Assembly: GCA_964534555.1 (NCBI GenBank)
Contig: CAZHRK010000002.1
Coordinates: 1-64,000, forward strand
From: CAZHRK01 sp964534555
Lineage (GTDB): Bacteria; Babelota; Babeliae; Babelales; RVW-14
Reading direction: 5' to 3'
DNA: 64,000 bases
Part shown: positions 45,651 to 54,642 of the stretch, one piece after another
Position numbering within the stretch: the stretch's first letter is position 1
How the letters are laid out: each line of letters opens with the position of its first letter
Translations under genes and position numbers: made by a program
The notes under the pieces: generated by a model
What the model saw: only the letters and a program-made list of their open reading frames with translations
Told to the model about the DNA's origin: nothing
Databases searched by the model: none

Positions 45651-46671
45651 GATTCGCTTCACACAGCCTTTCGTTTTCTGGTGACAGACATTTCCCCACA
45701 ACTCTAGCAATCGCCTTTGATAAAGTATACTGAGAAACTGCAATTTTTCCTGCATGCGTTATTGCTTCACGCTTATCCTGATTGGCAAGATAAAAATCGA
45801 TCTTTTCAATCAGGTCATAAGGATTCTTGAAGCATGCAATAGAAAGACCTTCTTTAAAAAATTCCTCAGCTTGTTGCGCGCTGTATTCAGAAAGAAGAAA
45901 GCCCCCAAACGCGGGGATTTCAAACGTTCTCATATTGTGAGCATCTTTATTCTGCGTCCTGAGGAAGTTTAGATTGATCTGTGATGATGCAATAATCGCA
46001 CCTGCTTGCGAGCCATAAGCGGCTGAGCCTTTAATATAATTTTTAAGGATGTGAGACTGAGCCTTTTCCCACCCGTTACCCCAGATTCCGATTGTGAGTG
46101 TTGGGCGTTTTTCTATGAGCGCAGCCATGAAAAGTTCTCTTTTGGGTTCCCAGCTTCCGATGAAGCTTACGTCAAAAGATGCTGTCGTTGGCTCACTAGT
46201 TTTTATGAAGTTTTCATCATACGCAAATGGCATAAAGCAGCTGTGCTGTGCTCCGCACATAATAAGATTATCGCTAATTGTTTTGTTCCATGACCAGTAG
46301 CAGTCAAAAAGTGGCAGTGCTGAAATAAGGCTAGGGCTGCTATTTTTATTCCATAGGCAAAAAGGATTGTCTGGATGATAACCAATCATTTTTTTTGTAT
46401 GTGCTCTGATCTTTTTATATGTCTGCAGATCAAGGGTTTCTGTTTTAATCAGAAGGCAGGCATTAGGATTTATTTGAGCGATATTTTTTTGCAACGTTCT
46501 ATTTATTAATTGTGCTTCGATAGAACGTATAAATGTATTACCACTTTGTGGTCGACTGTTAAAAAACGTGACGTCAAAACCAAGGTTTTGAAAAGGTCGT
46601 ATGAATGAACTTGCGTATGAATATGACCCAGGTGCGGGATTTTGTGGACCAATAATAACTATTTTTTTCAT
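45595..46671 (-). CDS. CgeB-like glycosyltransferase
   Basis: A 358-residue protein of the CgeB/Glyco_trans_1_2 type. Typical blocks are FDCYWSWN, SFIGSWEPKRELFM, 'YGSQAGAIIASSQINLNFLR' and RTFEIPAFGGFLLSE, where the Glu corresponds to the donor-binding residue of GT-B enzymes. CgeB-like enzymes occur in surface polysaccharide clusters. It is nine bases from the preceding GT4 gene and lies inside the operon. Confidence 0.85.
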   Translation of the reverse strand: MKKIVIIGPQNPAPGSYSYASSFIRPFQNLGFDVTFFNSRPQSGNTFIRSIEAQLINRTLQKNIAQINPNACLLIKTETLDLQTYKKIRAHTKKMIGYHPDNPFCLWNKNSSPSLISALPLFDCYWSWNKTISDNLIMCGAQHSCFMPFAYDENFIKTSEPTTASFDVSFIGSWEPKRELFMAALIEKRPTLTIGIWGNGWEKAQSHILKNYIKGSAAYGSQAGAIIASSQINLNFLRTQNKDAHNMRTFEIPAFGGFLLSEYSAQQAEEFFKEGLSIACFKNPYDLIEKIDFYLANQDKREAITHAGKIAVSQYTLSKAIARVVGKCLSPENERLCEANHDDHTKTQDRNFVDQKSV

Positions 46672-46680
46672 GATTGCCTG

Positions 46681-47814
46681 TCAAAGCATATTCCAGTAGG
46701 TGTGGTATATTTTTGATCCGTAGTTATCCCATGTCCAGCGTGCGGCAGCTTCAGCAGCAGCTTGTCCAATTGAGTGAGCCTCAGATCGATTGTGATATGC
46801 CCACCATAAAAATTCACTCCATGCGTCTGTATCGAGTGGGTTTTTAATAAATCCAGTTTTGCCTTCGTTAATTAAATCAGGCCCAGCGCTGAATGGTGTT
46901 GTAACAACACAGCACCCACTTGCCATCGCTTCTGCAATTACCATCCCAAAACCATCGTCTTGAGTTGGATGAAGAAAAACATCAGCCTGTTTGTATAAAC
47001 TACTAAGCGCGTGAGCAGTGATGCCGCCGGTAAAATGTATATTTTTACTTTTGTAGGTGTTAATAAGAGCAGCTGTTTCTCTTTGCGCGGTTCCCACAAT
47101 TGTTAATACACATGTAGCTGGTAGCGCAGCTTTCTTCCATGCATCAAGGAGCGTGATAATTCCCTTTTGATGGGTTAATTGGCTTGCGAATAAGAAATGC
47201 ATTCTGTGTGTGTGTGGTAAGCGCTGAGTTGTATTAAAAAGATGTGTATCGATACCAAGTGGTATTTTTATAATTTTTTTATCACTAAAACCACGATCAA
47301 GAAAGGTTTGTTCTGCATAACTGCTTGGCACAACAATATAGTCGCTTTGATCATACTCGTGCATAACTTGTGCAGCAAGCTTTGTGGCAAGCGTTCTATT
47401 AATTGATGTGAGTTTATTCATCTGGTGCTGAATATGCGTGCTGCCAGACTCTACAACAATAAGAGAGCCGTGCTTTCTTGCCTCTTGGAGTGAATTAAGG
47501 CAGCCGTTTGACCAACCGACAAAAATATCACCAGCACCATGCTCTTTGAGCTTCTGCGTAACAAAAGCATCAAATAATCTGTCTTTATAATAATTAAAGG
47601 CGCGTCGATCAAAAAAACGAGCAAGCCGTGCTTTCTCAAAAATTATGTTGGCAATTTTGCACGTGGTTGCTACATCGACATGGTGCTTGCGAAGGTTGTT
47701 TTTTTTGTATGAGTAATCAAAGGTGTACAGCTTAGCAAGACTCTGTCGCTTGGCTAACTCTCGTGCTAGGTGCTGAGCATGAAACCTTCCCCCAGCTGAG
47801 ATTGTTACCTTCAT
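46681..47814 (-). CDS. GT4 family glycosyltransferase
   Basis: A 377-residue GT-B enzyme. It starts MKVTISAGGRFHAQHLARELA, with GAGAG before the ATG at 47814. The C-terminal domain shows FASQLTHQKGI, 'VLTIVGTAQRE', and the donor motif DGFGMVIAEAMASGCCVVTTPFSAGP. The first 83 bases overlap the 3' end of the decarboxylase gene. Second gene of the operon. Confidence 0.9.
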   Translation of the reverse strand: MKVTISAGGRFHAQHLARELAKRQSLAKLYTFDYSYKKNNLRKHHVDVATTCKIANIIFEKARLARFFDRRAFNYYKDRLFDAFVTQKLKEHGAGDIFVGWSNGCLNSLQEARKHGSLIVVESGSTHIQHQMNKLTSINRTLATKLAAQVMHEYDQSDYIVVPSSYAEQTFLDRGFSDKKIIKIPLGIDTHLFNTTQRLPHTHRMHFLFASQLTHQKGIITLLDAWKKAALPATCVLTIVGTAQRETAALINTYKSKNIHFTGGITAHALSSLYKQADVFLHPTQDDGFGMVIAEAMASGCCVVTTPFSAGPDLINEGKTGFIKNPLDTDAWSEFLWWAYHNRSEAHSIGQAAAEAAARWTWDNYGSKIYHTYWNML

Positions 47815-48745
47815 GTCGCTCTCTTGCAAAATAATCTACTGTTTTAATTAATCCGTCTTCAAGAGACCATTGTGGTTTCCAACCAGTTCTTTGTGCAATA
47901 AAATTGCAATCTGGCTTGCGTTTGCACGGGTCGTCTTGTGGAAGTTGTTTGTATTCAATATCAAAACTGCGACCAAAGATTTTTTCTAGGCTAGCAATAA
48001 GCTCTTTAAGCGTGATCTCTTGAGGGTTTCCTAGGTTGCATGGATTATGCTTTCCATCACCTTCAAATTTCATCCACGAAATAATTCCATCAATCAGATC
48101 ATCAACAAAACAAAATGAGCGTGTTTGGTTGCCATCGCCGTACAGCGTCATTTTTTTGTCTTCAAGCGCCTGCATAATAAAATTGCTTACAACACGACCA
48201 TCAAGCGGATCCATTCCTGGACCATAAGTGTTGAAAATTCGTATAACGCGTATATCAAGATTATGCATACGATTAAAATCAAAAAAGAGTGATTCTGCGC
48301 AGCGCTTGCCTTCATCATAACATGCGCGCGGACCAGTGCAGTTAACGTTTCCCCAGTATGATTCATGTTGGGGGTGGACAACTGGGTCGCCATAAACCTC
48401 ACTCGTTGATGCTTGCATGATACGGGCACCATTTTTATGCGCGAGCTCTAGCATATTAAGCGCACCCAAGACGCTTGTTTTTGTCGTGAAAATAGGATCT
48501 TTTTGATAGTGGGGTGGGGAGGCAGGGCACGCAAAATTAAAGATCCACTCAGCCTCTAGAGCGATAGGTGTAATAATATCATGATTAATAAACGTAAATC
48601 GTGGTGATGAAATAAGGTCTTGTATTGTTGATGTTCTTCCTGTGTATAAATTATCAACTGCGATAACTTCATGCCCATCGCTAAGCAGTCTTCGACAGAG
48701 GTTGCTTCCTAAAAAGCCAGCACCACCGGTAACAAGACATTTCAT
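47732..48745 (-). CDS. uxs: UDP-glucuronate decarboxylase (UDP-xylose synthase type)
   Basis: A 337-residue extended SDR. It has the NAD motif VTGGAGFLGSN. The diagnostic blocks of UDP-xylose synthases follow: CPASPPHYQKDPI, KTSVLGALNMLELA, ASTSEVYGDP and CYDEGKR with the catalytic Tyr-x3-Lys. It should convert UDP-glucuronate to UDP-xylose. With the dehydrogenase in the same operon the route from UDP-glucose to UDP-xylose is complete. First gene of the operon; AGGGAG precedes the ATG. Confidence 0.9.
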   Translation of the reverse strand: MKCLVTGGAGFLGSNLCRRLLSDGHEVIAVDNLYTGRTSTIQDLISSPRFTFINHDIITPIALEAEWIFNFACPASPPHYQKDPIFTTKTSVLGALNMLELAHKNGARIMQASTSEVYGDPVVHPQHESYWGNVNCTGPRACYDEGKRCAESLFFDFNRMHNLDIRVIRIFNTYGPGMDPLDGRVVSNFIMQALEDKKMTLYGDGNQTRSFCFVDDLIDGIISWMKFEGDGKHNPCNLGNPQEITLKELIASLEKIFGRSFDIEYKQLPQDDPCKRKPDCNFIAQRTGWKPQWSLEDGLIKTVDYFARERHEGNNLSWGKVSCSAPSTRVSQATESC

Positions 48746-49124
48746 AATCTACCACTCCCTTTTTGGTCTGCATTTTTATGTATTTTGACTCTAGCACAAA
48801 AACATAATTTTGTAGTTTTGTGCTTGAATCAACAAAAAAAATAAGTAAGCTGTTAAGGCAATTCTGTAACCCATCTAAATTGTATCTAAGCTTGAGCAGG
48901 GGCTTTTAGAGCTATTAGTTTATGTGCGCGCTATTGCGTGCCGGCGGATGAGGGAGAGATGTCATAAGGCATCAGAGAGTAGAGAAGTAACCGTAAGAAT
49001 ATACTGATAGCACCCCTACTTGTATGAGCGATTTAATTAAACGCGCTCCTGCTCATATTCTATAAAATTATATATACTATCTATAATCTCTCTTTCTAAT
49101 AATGGCTAACGCTAATGGATTTGT
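48746..49124. other. Divergent intergenic region between glycan operon and LRR gene
   Basis: AT-rich spacer of 379 bases separating two divergent units, so it should hold both promoters. An inverted repeat AGCACAAAA (48793-48801) / TTTTGTGCT (48816-48824) lies about 50 bases before the decarboxylase gene and could be an operator or leader hairpin. A GC-richer patch near 48925-48955 has no recognised RNA. No open frame of note. Confidence 0.5.
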
Positions 49125-50324
49125 ATGATTTTTTTAATACTGCTCTTGATCTGTCAGCTTGTTTTTTTTGAAGTACGTTGCGCTTCGATGGGTGCATCAA
49201 AAAATATTGCTACTTTGCTTTACAGACGATCTCAAAAGGTGCTTCCTGAGGCTTATAAAAAGAAAATGAGCGCTGTAATAGAAAACAGATTAAGCAGAGT
49301 GTTGGCATCACATGCAGAAGGCAGCCTTGAGGAAGGGCAAGAGCGATTGACAGAAGAAGATATTGCTAAGCTGAGGAATGCTGTAGATAGCGAAGGCGTA
49401 CTTAATCTGTGCGGTAGTCCCAAAGAATTTTTCTTGAGGGTATTTCATATAGAGCCTGAGATTCCTCTCTCTGTTAGACGAATTCGACTAGATCATGAAG
49501 ATATTGGTATTTTTTTACCATTTTTTCAAAATTTAATAGGTATTAATTTTTATTTATATGATGAGCGTAGAGGAGTACAATCCGAAGAGTGGATCTACTT
49601 ATCAGCAATTCAAGAATTGCGTTTTAGCGGTCTATTTATGCATCCATGCAGGAAGATACCAGCGTGGGTGAGAGACCTTAAACGATTAAGAAGCCTTGAT
49701 ATTAATTGGAATGTGAATCTTGATATAGATGATGATTTTGAGTTCCCACCAAATCTTGAAGAACTAACGATTGCAGCTTGTAATTTGAAAAAAATACCAA
49801 AGGCTCTGAGTAGGCTTGAACGATTAAGAAGTCTTGATCTTTCTGACAATCTGAATCTTGATATAGATGATGATTTTGAATTTCCACCAAATCTTGGAGA
49901 ACTACGCATTAATTGCTGTGGTTTAGAAAAAATACCGAGGTCAGTGAGTAGGCTTGAAAAATTAAAAAATCTCGATATTTCTTGTAATCAAAAAATTCTT
50001 ATTAGTGATGATTTTGAATTCCCCCCAAATCTTGAAAAATTAGTCCTGCGTTTTTGTAAATTAAGAAAAATCCCTAGGTCCTTAAGCACACACCCATGCT
50101 TAACACACATTGATTTTTCTATGAATGGAAAAATTGATATGAGTGATAACTTTGGATTTCCTGCAAATCTTGAGACATTAGACTTTTCAGGGTGTCTATT
50201 AGAACACATACCAGCATGGATGCATACTCTTAAAGACCCAAGAGCTCTTGATCTTCTTGCGCGTAGCAATCTTGTAGTTGATGCTGAAAGAGGGCGCACC
50301 GCTGGAGCGTTGTGGGGTATTTGA
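49125..50324 (+). CDS. Secreted leucine-rich-repeat protein
   Basis: A 399-residue protein with a signal peptide (MIFLILLLICQLVFFEVRCAS). Residues about 165-385 are LRRs of 23 residues that alternate two types: one with LRSLDIxxNxxLDIDDDFEFP and one with 'PNLEELTIAACNLKKIP'. So the effective unit is 46 residues (138 bases). Two successive units are nearly identical in DNA, e.g. at 49716 and 49854. The helical N-terminal 140 residues match nothing I know. Secreted LRR proteins of intracellular bacteria often bind host proteins. It is bounded by a strong terminator. Confidence 0.85.
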   Translation: MIFLILLLICQLVFFEVRCASMGASKNIATLLYRRSQKVLPEAYKKKMSAVIENRLSRVLASHAEGSLEEGQERLTEEDIAKLRNAVDSEGVLNLCGSPKEFFLRVFHIEPEIPLSVRRIRLDHEDIGIFLPFFQNLIGINFYLYDERRGVQSEEWIYLSAIQELRFSGLFMHPCRKIPAWVRDLKRLRSLDINWNVNLDIDDDFEFPPNLEELTIAACNLKKIPKALSRLERLRSLDLSDNLNLDIDDDFEFPPNLGELRINCCGLEKIPRSVSRLEKLKNLDISCNQKILISDDFEFPPNLEKLVLRFCKLRKIPRSLSTHPCLTHIDFSMNGKIDMSDNFGFPANLETLDFSGCLLEHIPAWMHTLKDPRALDLLARSNLVVDAERGRTAGALWGI

Positions 50325-50429
50325 GTGTATATAAAGCACTCTTTGCATGCGACAGTGTCCCGTGCATGTCGAGCTTTTGTTAATTAGTGCAGGCTCTATT
50401 CTAAAAGTTATTAAAAATAAAAAATTCTA

Positions 50430-50481
50430 ATGTCTGCCTTAAAGCTACATCCACACGTAGCTTTAAGGCAGACATTTTTTT
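50430..50481 (+). terminator. Long-stem terminator after the LRR gene
   Basis: A perfect 19-bp stem (ATGTCTGCCTTAAAGCTAC at 50430-50448 and its complement at 50457-50475), 8-base loop, then seven T. The stem is unusually long for a plain terminator. Confidence 0.88.
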
Positions 50482-50522
50482 AGGCTAGATCAGAAATAAT
50501 CATACTAAAAGTAGTATTTATT

Positions 50523-51530
50523 CTATAAATCTTGAGTTGCAAATTGGAGTGATGTTGCGCCATGAATATCTGTAGCTGTTCCTTGAGCGTACATCTCTAA
50601 ATGTTTTCTAAACCAACTTACTGTTGCGTTAATACCTGTATCAAGATTGAATCTTGTTTTATAACCAAGTACATGTTCTGTTGTTGAGGTATCTGCATAC
50701 CACATGCGTTGGTGCCATTTGTGATCGCTATCATTACCCCATATAACATCAAGCTTGCAGCCGGTTATTTTGCTTACAGCATCAACTAAATTTTGATTGC
50801 TATAATGCCCACCTGTGCCAGCATTAAAGATATGAGCGTCATGTGGTTTCTTATGCGCAACCCTGAGCAAGAGCTCAACAACATCCTGAATATAAATGTA
50901 GTCGGCAGCATTATTTTGTGATGCCAAATAAATCGGTTTATGCGAAAGTGCATTTACTACAATATGTGGCAGTGTACGTGATGCAAGCTCAAAATCACCA
51001 TAAACATGAAAAGGTCTAACCGTGTAAACCGGTAACTTATTAAATAACGCTTCTTTATGACAATACTGAGTCGCTGCTGCTTTTGATACCCCATAGTCAC
51101 TAAGTGGGTGCAGCGCTAAATCTTCTTTAATAGGCTTATAGCCTGTTCCGTATTCTTCGTGGCTTCCCATATTAATAAAAGCATCGAAGCCTACTTTTTT
51201 ACAGCTTTCAAGAAGATTGATTGTGCCAATAAAATTAACAGCGTACATCGTTTTAAAGTGTAATTGATGTGCGTGTTCGCCATATGCGGCAAGATGAAAA
51301 ATTTTTGTTGGTCTTATAGTCTCAATAAGGCGATTGACAGCATGCTCATTGGTGATGTCGACATGATGGATTTGTACATAATCTGCAAGATCCGTAAGTC
51401 TCCAATAATTCCCCCCTGGCTCAACCATGATATGAAGGTTTGAGTAGCCCTCTTGTATAAGTCTTCTTGTTAAGTTTGCACCGATAAAACCAGCGCCCCC
51501 TGTTATCAAAACGATGTCTGAATGTATCAT
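50523..51530 (-). CDS. NAD-dependent sugar epimerase/dehydratase (extended SDR)
   Basis: A 335-residue nucleotide-sugar enzyme. NAD motif ITGGAGFIGANL, then HLAAYGEH, NMGSHEEYG with the catalytic Ser, and YGVSKAA with Tyr-x3-Lys. VRPFHVYGDFE and DYIYIQDVVELL are substrate-side blocks. Exact reaction (4-epimerase, 4,6-dehydratase or reductase) cannot be fixed. The ATG at 51530 has GGAG upstream. It is divergent from the MazG-like gene and on its own. Confidence 0.88.
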   Translation of the reverse strand: MIHSDIVLITGGAGFIGANLTRRLIQEGYSNLHIMVEPGGNYWRLTDLADYVQIHHVDITNEHAVNRLIETIRPTKIFHLAAYGEHAHQLHFKTMYAVNFIGTINLLESCKKVGFDAFINMGSHEEYGTGYKPIKEDLALHPLSDYGVSKAAATQYCHKEALFNKLPVYTVRPFHVYGDFELASRTLPHIVVNALSHKPIYLASQNNAADYIYIQDVVELLLRVAHKKPHDAHIFNAGTGGHYSNQNLVDAVSKITGCKLDVIWGNDSDHKWHQRMWYADTSTTEHVLGYKTRFNLDTGINATVSWFRKHLEMYAQGTATDIHGATSLQFATQDL

Positions 51531-51621
51531 GTCAAAACTCTCCTTTACTAGGAACTCTCTACAGGATATCATAGCGGAGCGTAATAGCTATAGAGTACAC
51601 GTGAATTGCTTGGATCAACCA

Positions 51622-51972
51622 ATGAAATCAAATGATTCTCTTGTTACACTGCAGCGCCTTAAAGATGCTGCACGTGAGTTTAGTAATGATCGACGCTGGT
51701 GGCGGTATCATAATATTAAAGAGCTTGCGACTTATGCATGTGTCGAGGCTGGAGAGCTTGCTGAGCTTTTTCTTTTTAAAAGTGTTGATGAAATCAATCA
51801 AAAACTTAAGGATGATCCCGCGTTTAAAGAGCGTGTCCTTGAGGAATATGCAGATATCCTCCACATCCTCATGGTGATGTCGCACTATATTCCTGAGTGT
51901 GATATCTCAGAAGCTTTTTTTGCAAAGCTAGAAAAAACAGCAAAAAAATATCCTGTTACAGATTGGCAGTAG
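51622..51972 (+). CDS. MazG-like nucleotide pyrophosphohydrolase
   Basis: A 116-residue all-alpha NTP pyrophosphatase like the dCTP pyrophosphatase group. The metal-binding glutamates are in VEAGELAELF and EEYADILHIL (ExxE and ExxD). The DRRWWRYHNIKELA start also matches that group. It would hydrolyse a non-canonical or excess (d)NTP to the monophosphate. The start is uncertain: ATG at 51622 has a weak ribosome site. It overlaps the convergent gene's 3' end by 17 bases. Confidence 0.82.
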   Translation: MKSNDSLVTLQRLKDAAREFSNDRRWWRYHNIKELATYACVEAGELAELFLFKSVDEINQKLKDDPAFKERVLEEYADILHILMVMSHYIPECDISEAFFAKLEKTAKKYPVTDWQ

Positions 51973-53143
51973 CTTCAAGCGCATCAAACTTTGGGATCAT
52001 TGATTTCAGTTGGTCTGTTTTACTGAGCGCAATCATTTTTTCATAAACAATCGGCATAAAGAAATTAAGCTGTTCTATTACATCATCTAAGACTGACTGT
52101 TTAACAAGCGCAGAACATAAACTACTTTTTGGTGATATGTGAGAAATGCATTTTGCCACAAGCGAAGCTTTGCTTTCTTGTGGGCACGCAGGCAGTTTCC
52201 AGTATGCATCAAGTACCTGAATGCATGTATTTCCTTGTATGCGTGACATTACAAAAGCAATACGCATGGTGGGGTCATATGTTTTATGCTGAACAACGAA
52301 TGGCTCAGAGGCTTCGTATGATTCTGCTAAAAAATAAGGTTCTTTGTATTTAGCCCAGTAGCGCAGCTGATTGCTTGTGAGTCGTGAATAATCAGACAAA
52401 ATATTTTTTAATAAAGGTTCAAGTTCTTCGCGTGTTGTAATAAGAACACCGCTCCCTTTCCACCCATTAATTGGCTTAAGGACAATAAGCTCACTTGGTA
52501 TCTGATTAAGTATTTCTTGCGCGAGGGTTGGTGTGTATACACGCTCAACTATGCAGCAGTGGGGTCTGAATCGTTTTACTCGCTCGTCATCAGCAAATAG
52601 GAGGTGCATGAGGAGTTTATTGACAGCAAACGCATAACTGCTTTTATCAAGCAAAATTCCTTTGCCAAGATCGTATTGCTCAGCTTCACGCAGCGCAGTG
52701 GCTGGGCAACAAAGAGTAATATTTTTAATATTTTTATATTTTACGTCGTCTGCATCTGTTGTGTATTCAAGCTGTTTTACGCCATGAAACATGTTTTGCA
52801 GGTATTCAACAGACGATTTAAGAGCATTATCATTTTTTTTCTTACAAAATAGAACATTGAGCGGAAGGTTAAGGTTGCTTAGTGCTCTTGCAAATTCTTG
52901 TTCCATGTAATGTGGGTGTTTGAGCCGATCGATCCCAATAAAACCAGAAAGCCTGCCCGCGCCAAATTCGCATATTTTAACACAGCCTTTTTTGTATTTA
53001 AGATCAATAATCATAAATGTTGCGTCGTCTTCGCGCGCTTTTTTCTTCTGATTTTTAGGTAATGAGTAGTGCAGATCTGTAACAATTTTTGATTCTAAAT
53101 GTGATGAAAATAATAAAAAAAATAGCAGGTAGGCTGTGATCAT
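51956..53143 (-). CDS. Secreted ATP-grasp-like protein, copy 1
   Basis: A 395-residue protein with a signal peptide (MITAYLLFFLLFSSHLESK). The central part has ELIVLKPINGWKGSGVLI, the lysine-plus-glycine-loop pattern of ATP-grasp enzymes, followed by YDPTMRIAFVM and 'LDAYWKLP'. The last two blocks recur in the gene at 53390, so the two are paralogues. ATP-grasp enzymes ligate a carboxylate to an amine or thiol using ATP. Assignment is by pattern and tentative. AGGAGAGAG precedes the ATG. Export of an ATP-using enzyme is unusual. Confidence 0.6.
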   Translation of the reverse strand: MITAYLLFFLLFSSHLESKIVTDLHYSLPKNQKKKAREDDATFMIIDLKYKKGCVKICEFGAGRLSGFIGIDRLKHPHYMEQEFARALSNLNLPLNVLFCKKKNDNALKSSVEYLQNMFHGVKQLEYTTDADDVKYKNIKNITLCCPATALREAEQYDLGKGILLDKSSYAFAVNKLLMHLLFADDERVKRFRPHCCIVERVYTPTLAQEILNQIPSELIVLKPINGWKGSGVLITTREELEPLLKNILSDYSRLTSNQLRYWAKYKEPYFLAESYEASEPFVVQHKTYDPTMRIAFVMSRIQGNTCIQVLDAYWKLPACPQESKASLVAKCISHISPKSSLCSALVKQSVLDDVIEQLNFFMPIVYEKMIALSKTDQLKSMIPKFDALEATANL

Positions 53144-53389
53144 ACTCTCTCCTTAAACCATTACATACCTTTTGACTCGTGAGCATAATACTCAAGGAGA
53201 GGGGTGTATAGCCTCTCCTTTCCAAAAGGTTGCTTAGCTTACTTATCCTATCGCTATAAAGTGAACAGTTGTATGCGCTCTACTTCTGTACATCTGATTT
53301 ACGTGTACAAGCATCTAGCAGAATAACAATAGACATTCGTTTTTCGGCTGCTAGGCTTGTTTGAGGAGATTTGATCAAGAGGAGGAGTT

Positions 53390-54631
53390 ATGAAGCTTCT
53401 AGTAAGCGCGCTTGCCGCGTTTGTTTTTTTTGTATCGTTACAATCGCATGAGTACGAGCCATCGAGTATCAAGCCAGAAGATGTTCTTGCGGTTTTACAA
53501 TCTGGCAAAACGTTTAAAACCCCTGAGCTTGCAGCGCAGCCTGCAGACATAACCTTTGCGTGTGCTGATATTAAGTTTGATGGTAAACGGGCTATGATTT
53601 GTGAATGTGGTGATGGCATTTATATGTCACTTAGACCAACAAACGTTGAATTTGCGGGTAATCACTACTGGGAAGTTTCACCATTCTGGGGCCTTGTGTG
53701 GCCGTATTTAGCATCTTTTGGCTTGCCTGTGTGGCACGTTGAAGACAGAGGCCCTAAAAACGCTCTTGCCCTTGAAGTGCTTGCGCAGTGCGGTGGCAAA
53801 TATGCGCCATCATTTCTCGCACTTGCCCAGGATGCTCGTTTTAAAAAGTGTGCGCGTAAGAATTTTAAACCATCGTCATCAATTAAAGATTATGCAGGGA
53901 TTATTGTTTACAGAGCAAAAGATGAACGTGCTCGCGATGGTGCTGAGTTTGTAAAATTTCGTCAGCATCACCCTGAATTTATTTATGTAAATGAAACAGC
54001 GCGCTATCACATCATTAGAAAGCATACAACCTATAAACTTTTTCAGGATGCTGGCCTTGATACGTTTGTTCCTAAAAACGTTGTTCATGAAGCAGTCTAT
54101 GATGAAAACCTTGCTCGTATTATATCTTCAGAGATCAAGCAAGAAAAAATTGTTATTAAACCTACGTTTTCATCTTTGAGCATGGGGGTTAATGTTGTTG
54201 ATAAAAAAGGGCTTGATGAATTGCTCAAGCTTATTTTTAAAGACAAACACCTTATTCCTAAAAACGCTCACAGATGCCATAACTATTGGCGCTCAACGTT
54301 TGCAAGTAAGCATTTTGTAGCAGCTGAACACATGCAGTCAAAACGTATTTACAAAGACGGTAAACCGTATGATCCTACCATGCGCGTTGTTTTTGTTATG
54401 CATCATGATAAAGGCGCTATAACCGTTAATATCCTTGGTGGTTTTTGGAAAATCCCTGTTAAGCCGCTTGATGACAAAAAAGCAACGCTGACAGAAAAGC
54501 ATGTGACGATTGCCCATGCTGGTGATGAATTTACCGGCATTTTGCTTGAAGCTGATGATGCGCAAAAGCTCAAAGATATCCTAACACCTGCGCTTGCACA
54601 GATGTACAAATACTTGATTAAGACTTACTAG
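53390..54631 (+). CDS. Secreted ATP-grasp-like protein, copy 2
   Basis: A 413-residue protein with a signal peptide (MKLLVSALAAFVFFVSLQSH). It shows KIVIKPTFSSLSMGVNVV (ATP-grasp-like lysine and small-residue loop), YDPTMRVVFVM and 'ILGGFWKIP', as in its divergent neighbour. The N-terminal parts of the two differ. AGGAGG lies seven bases before the ATG, the best ribosome site in the island. It is followed by the HAD and GT4 genes in a tight three-gene unit, so it may modify the same product. Confidence 0.6.
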   Translation: MKLLVSALAAFVFFVSLQSHEYEPSSIKPEDVLAVLQSGKTFKTPELAAQPADITFACADIKFDGKRAMICECGDGIYMSLRPTNVEFAGNHYWEVSPFWGLVWPYLASFGLPVWHVEDRGPKNALALEVLAQCGGKYAPSFLALAQDARFKKCARKNFKPSSSIKDYAGIIVYRAKDERARDGAEFVKFRQHHPEFIYVNETARYHIIRKHTTYKLFQDAGLDTFVPKNVVHEAVYDENLARIISSEIKQEKIVIKPTFSSLSMGVNVVDKKGLDELLKLIFKDKHLIPKNAHRCHNYWRSTFASKHFVAAEHMQSKRIYKDGKPYDPTMRVVFVMHHDKGAITVNILGGFWKIPVKPLDDKKATLTEKHVTIAHAGDEFTGILLEADDAQKLKDILTPALAQMYKYLIKTY

Positions 54632-54642
54632 TCAGGTGCCAG

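Noticed and set aside
48890..49020. GC-richer patch that might be a tRNA or structured RNA
   Set aside because: No cloverleaf, T-loop sequence or known riboswitch core could be found by eye.
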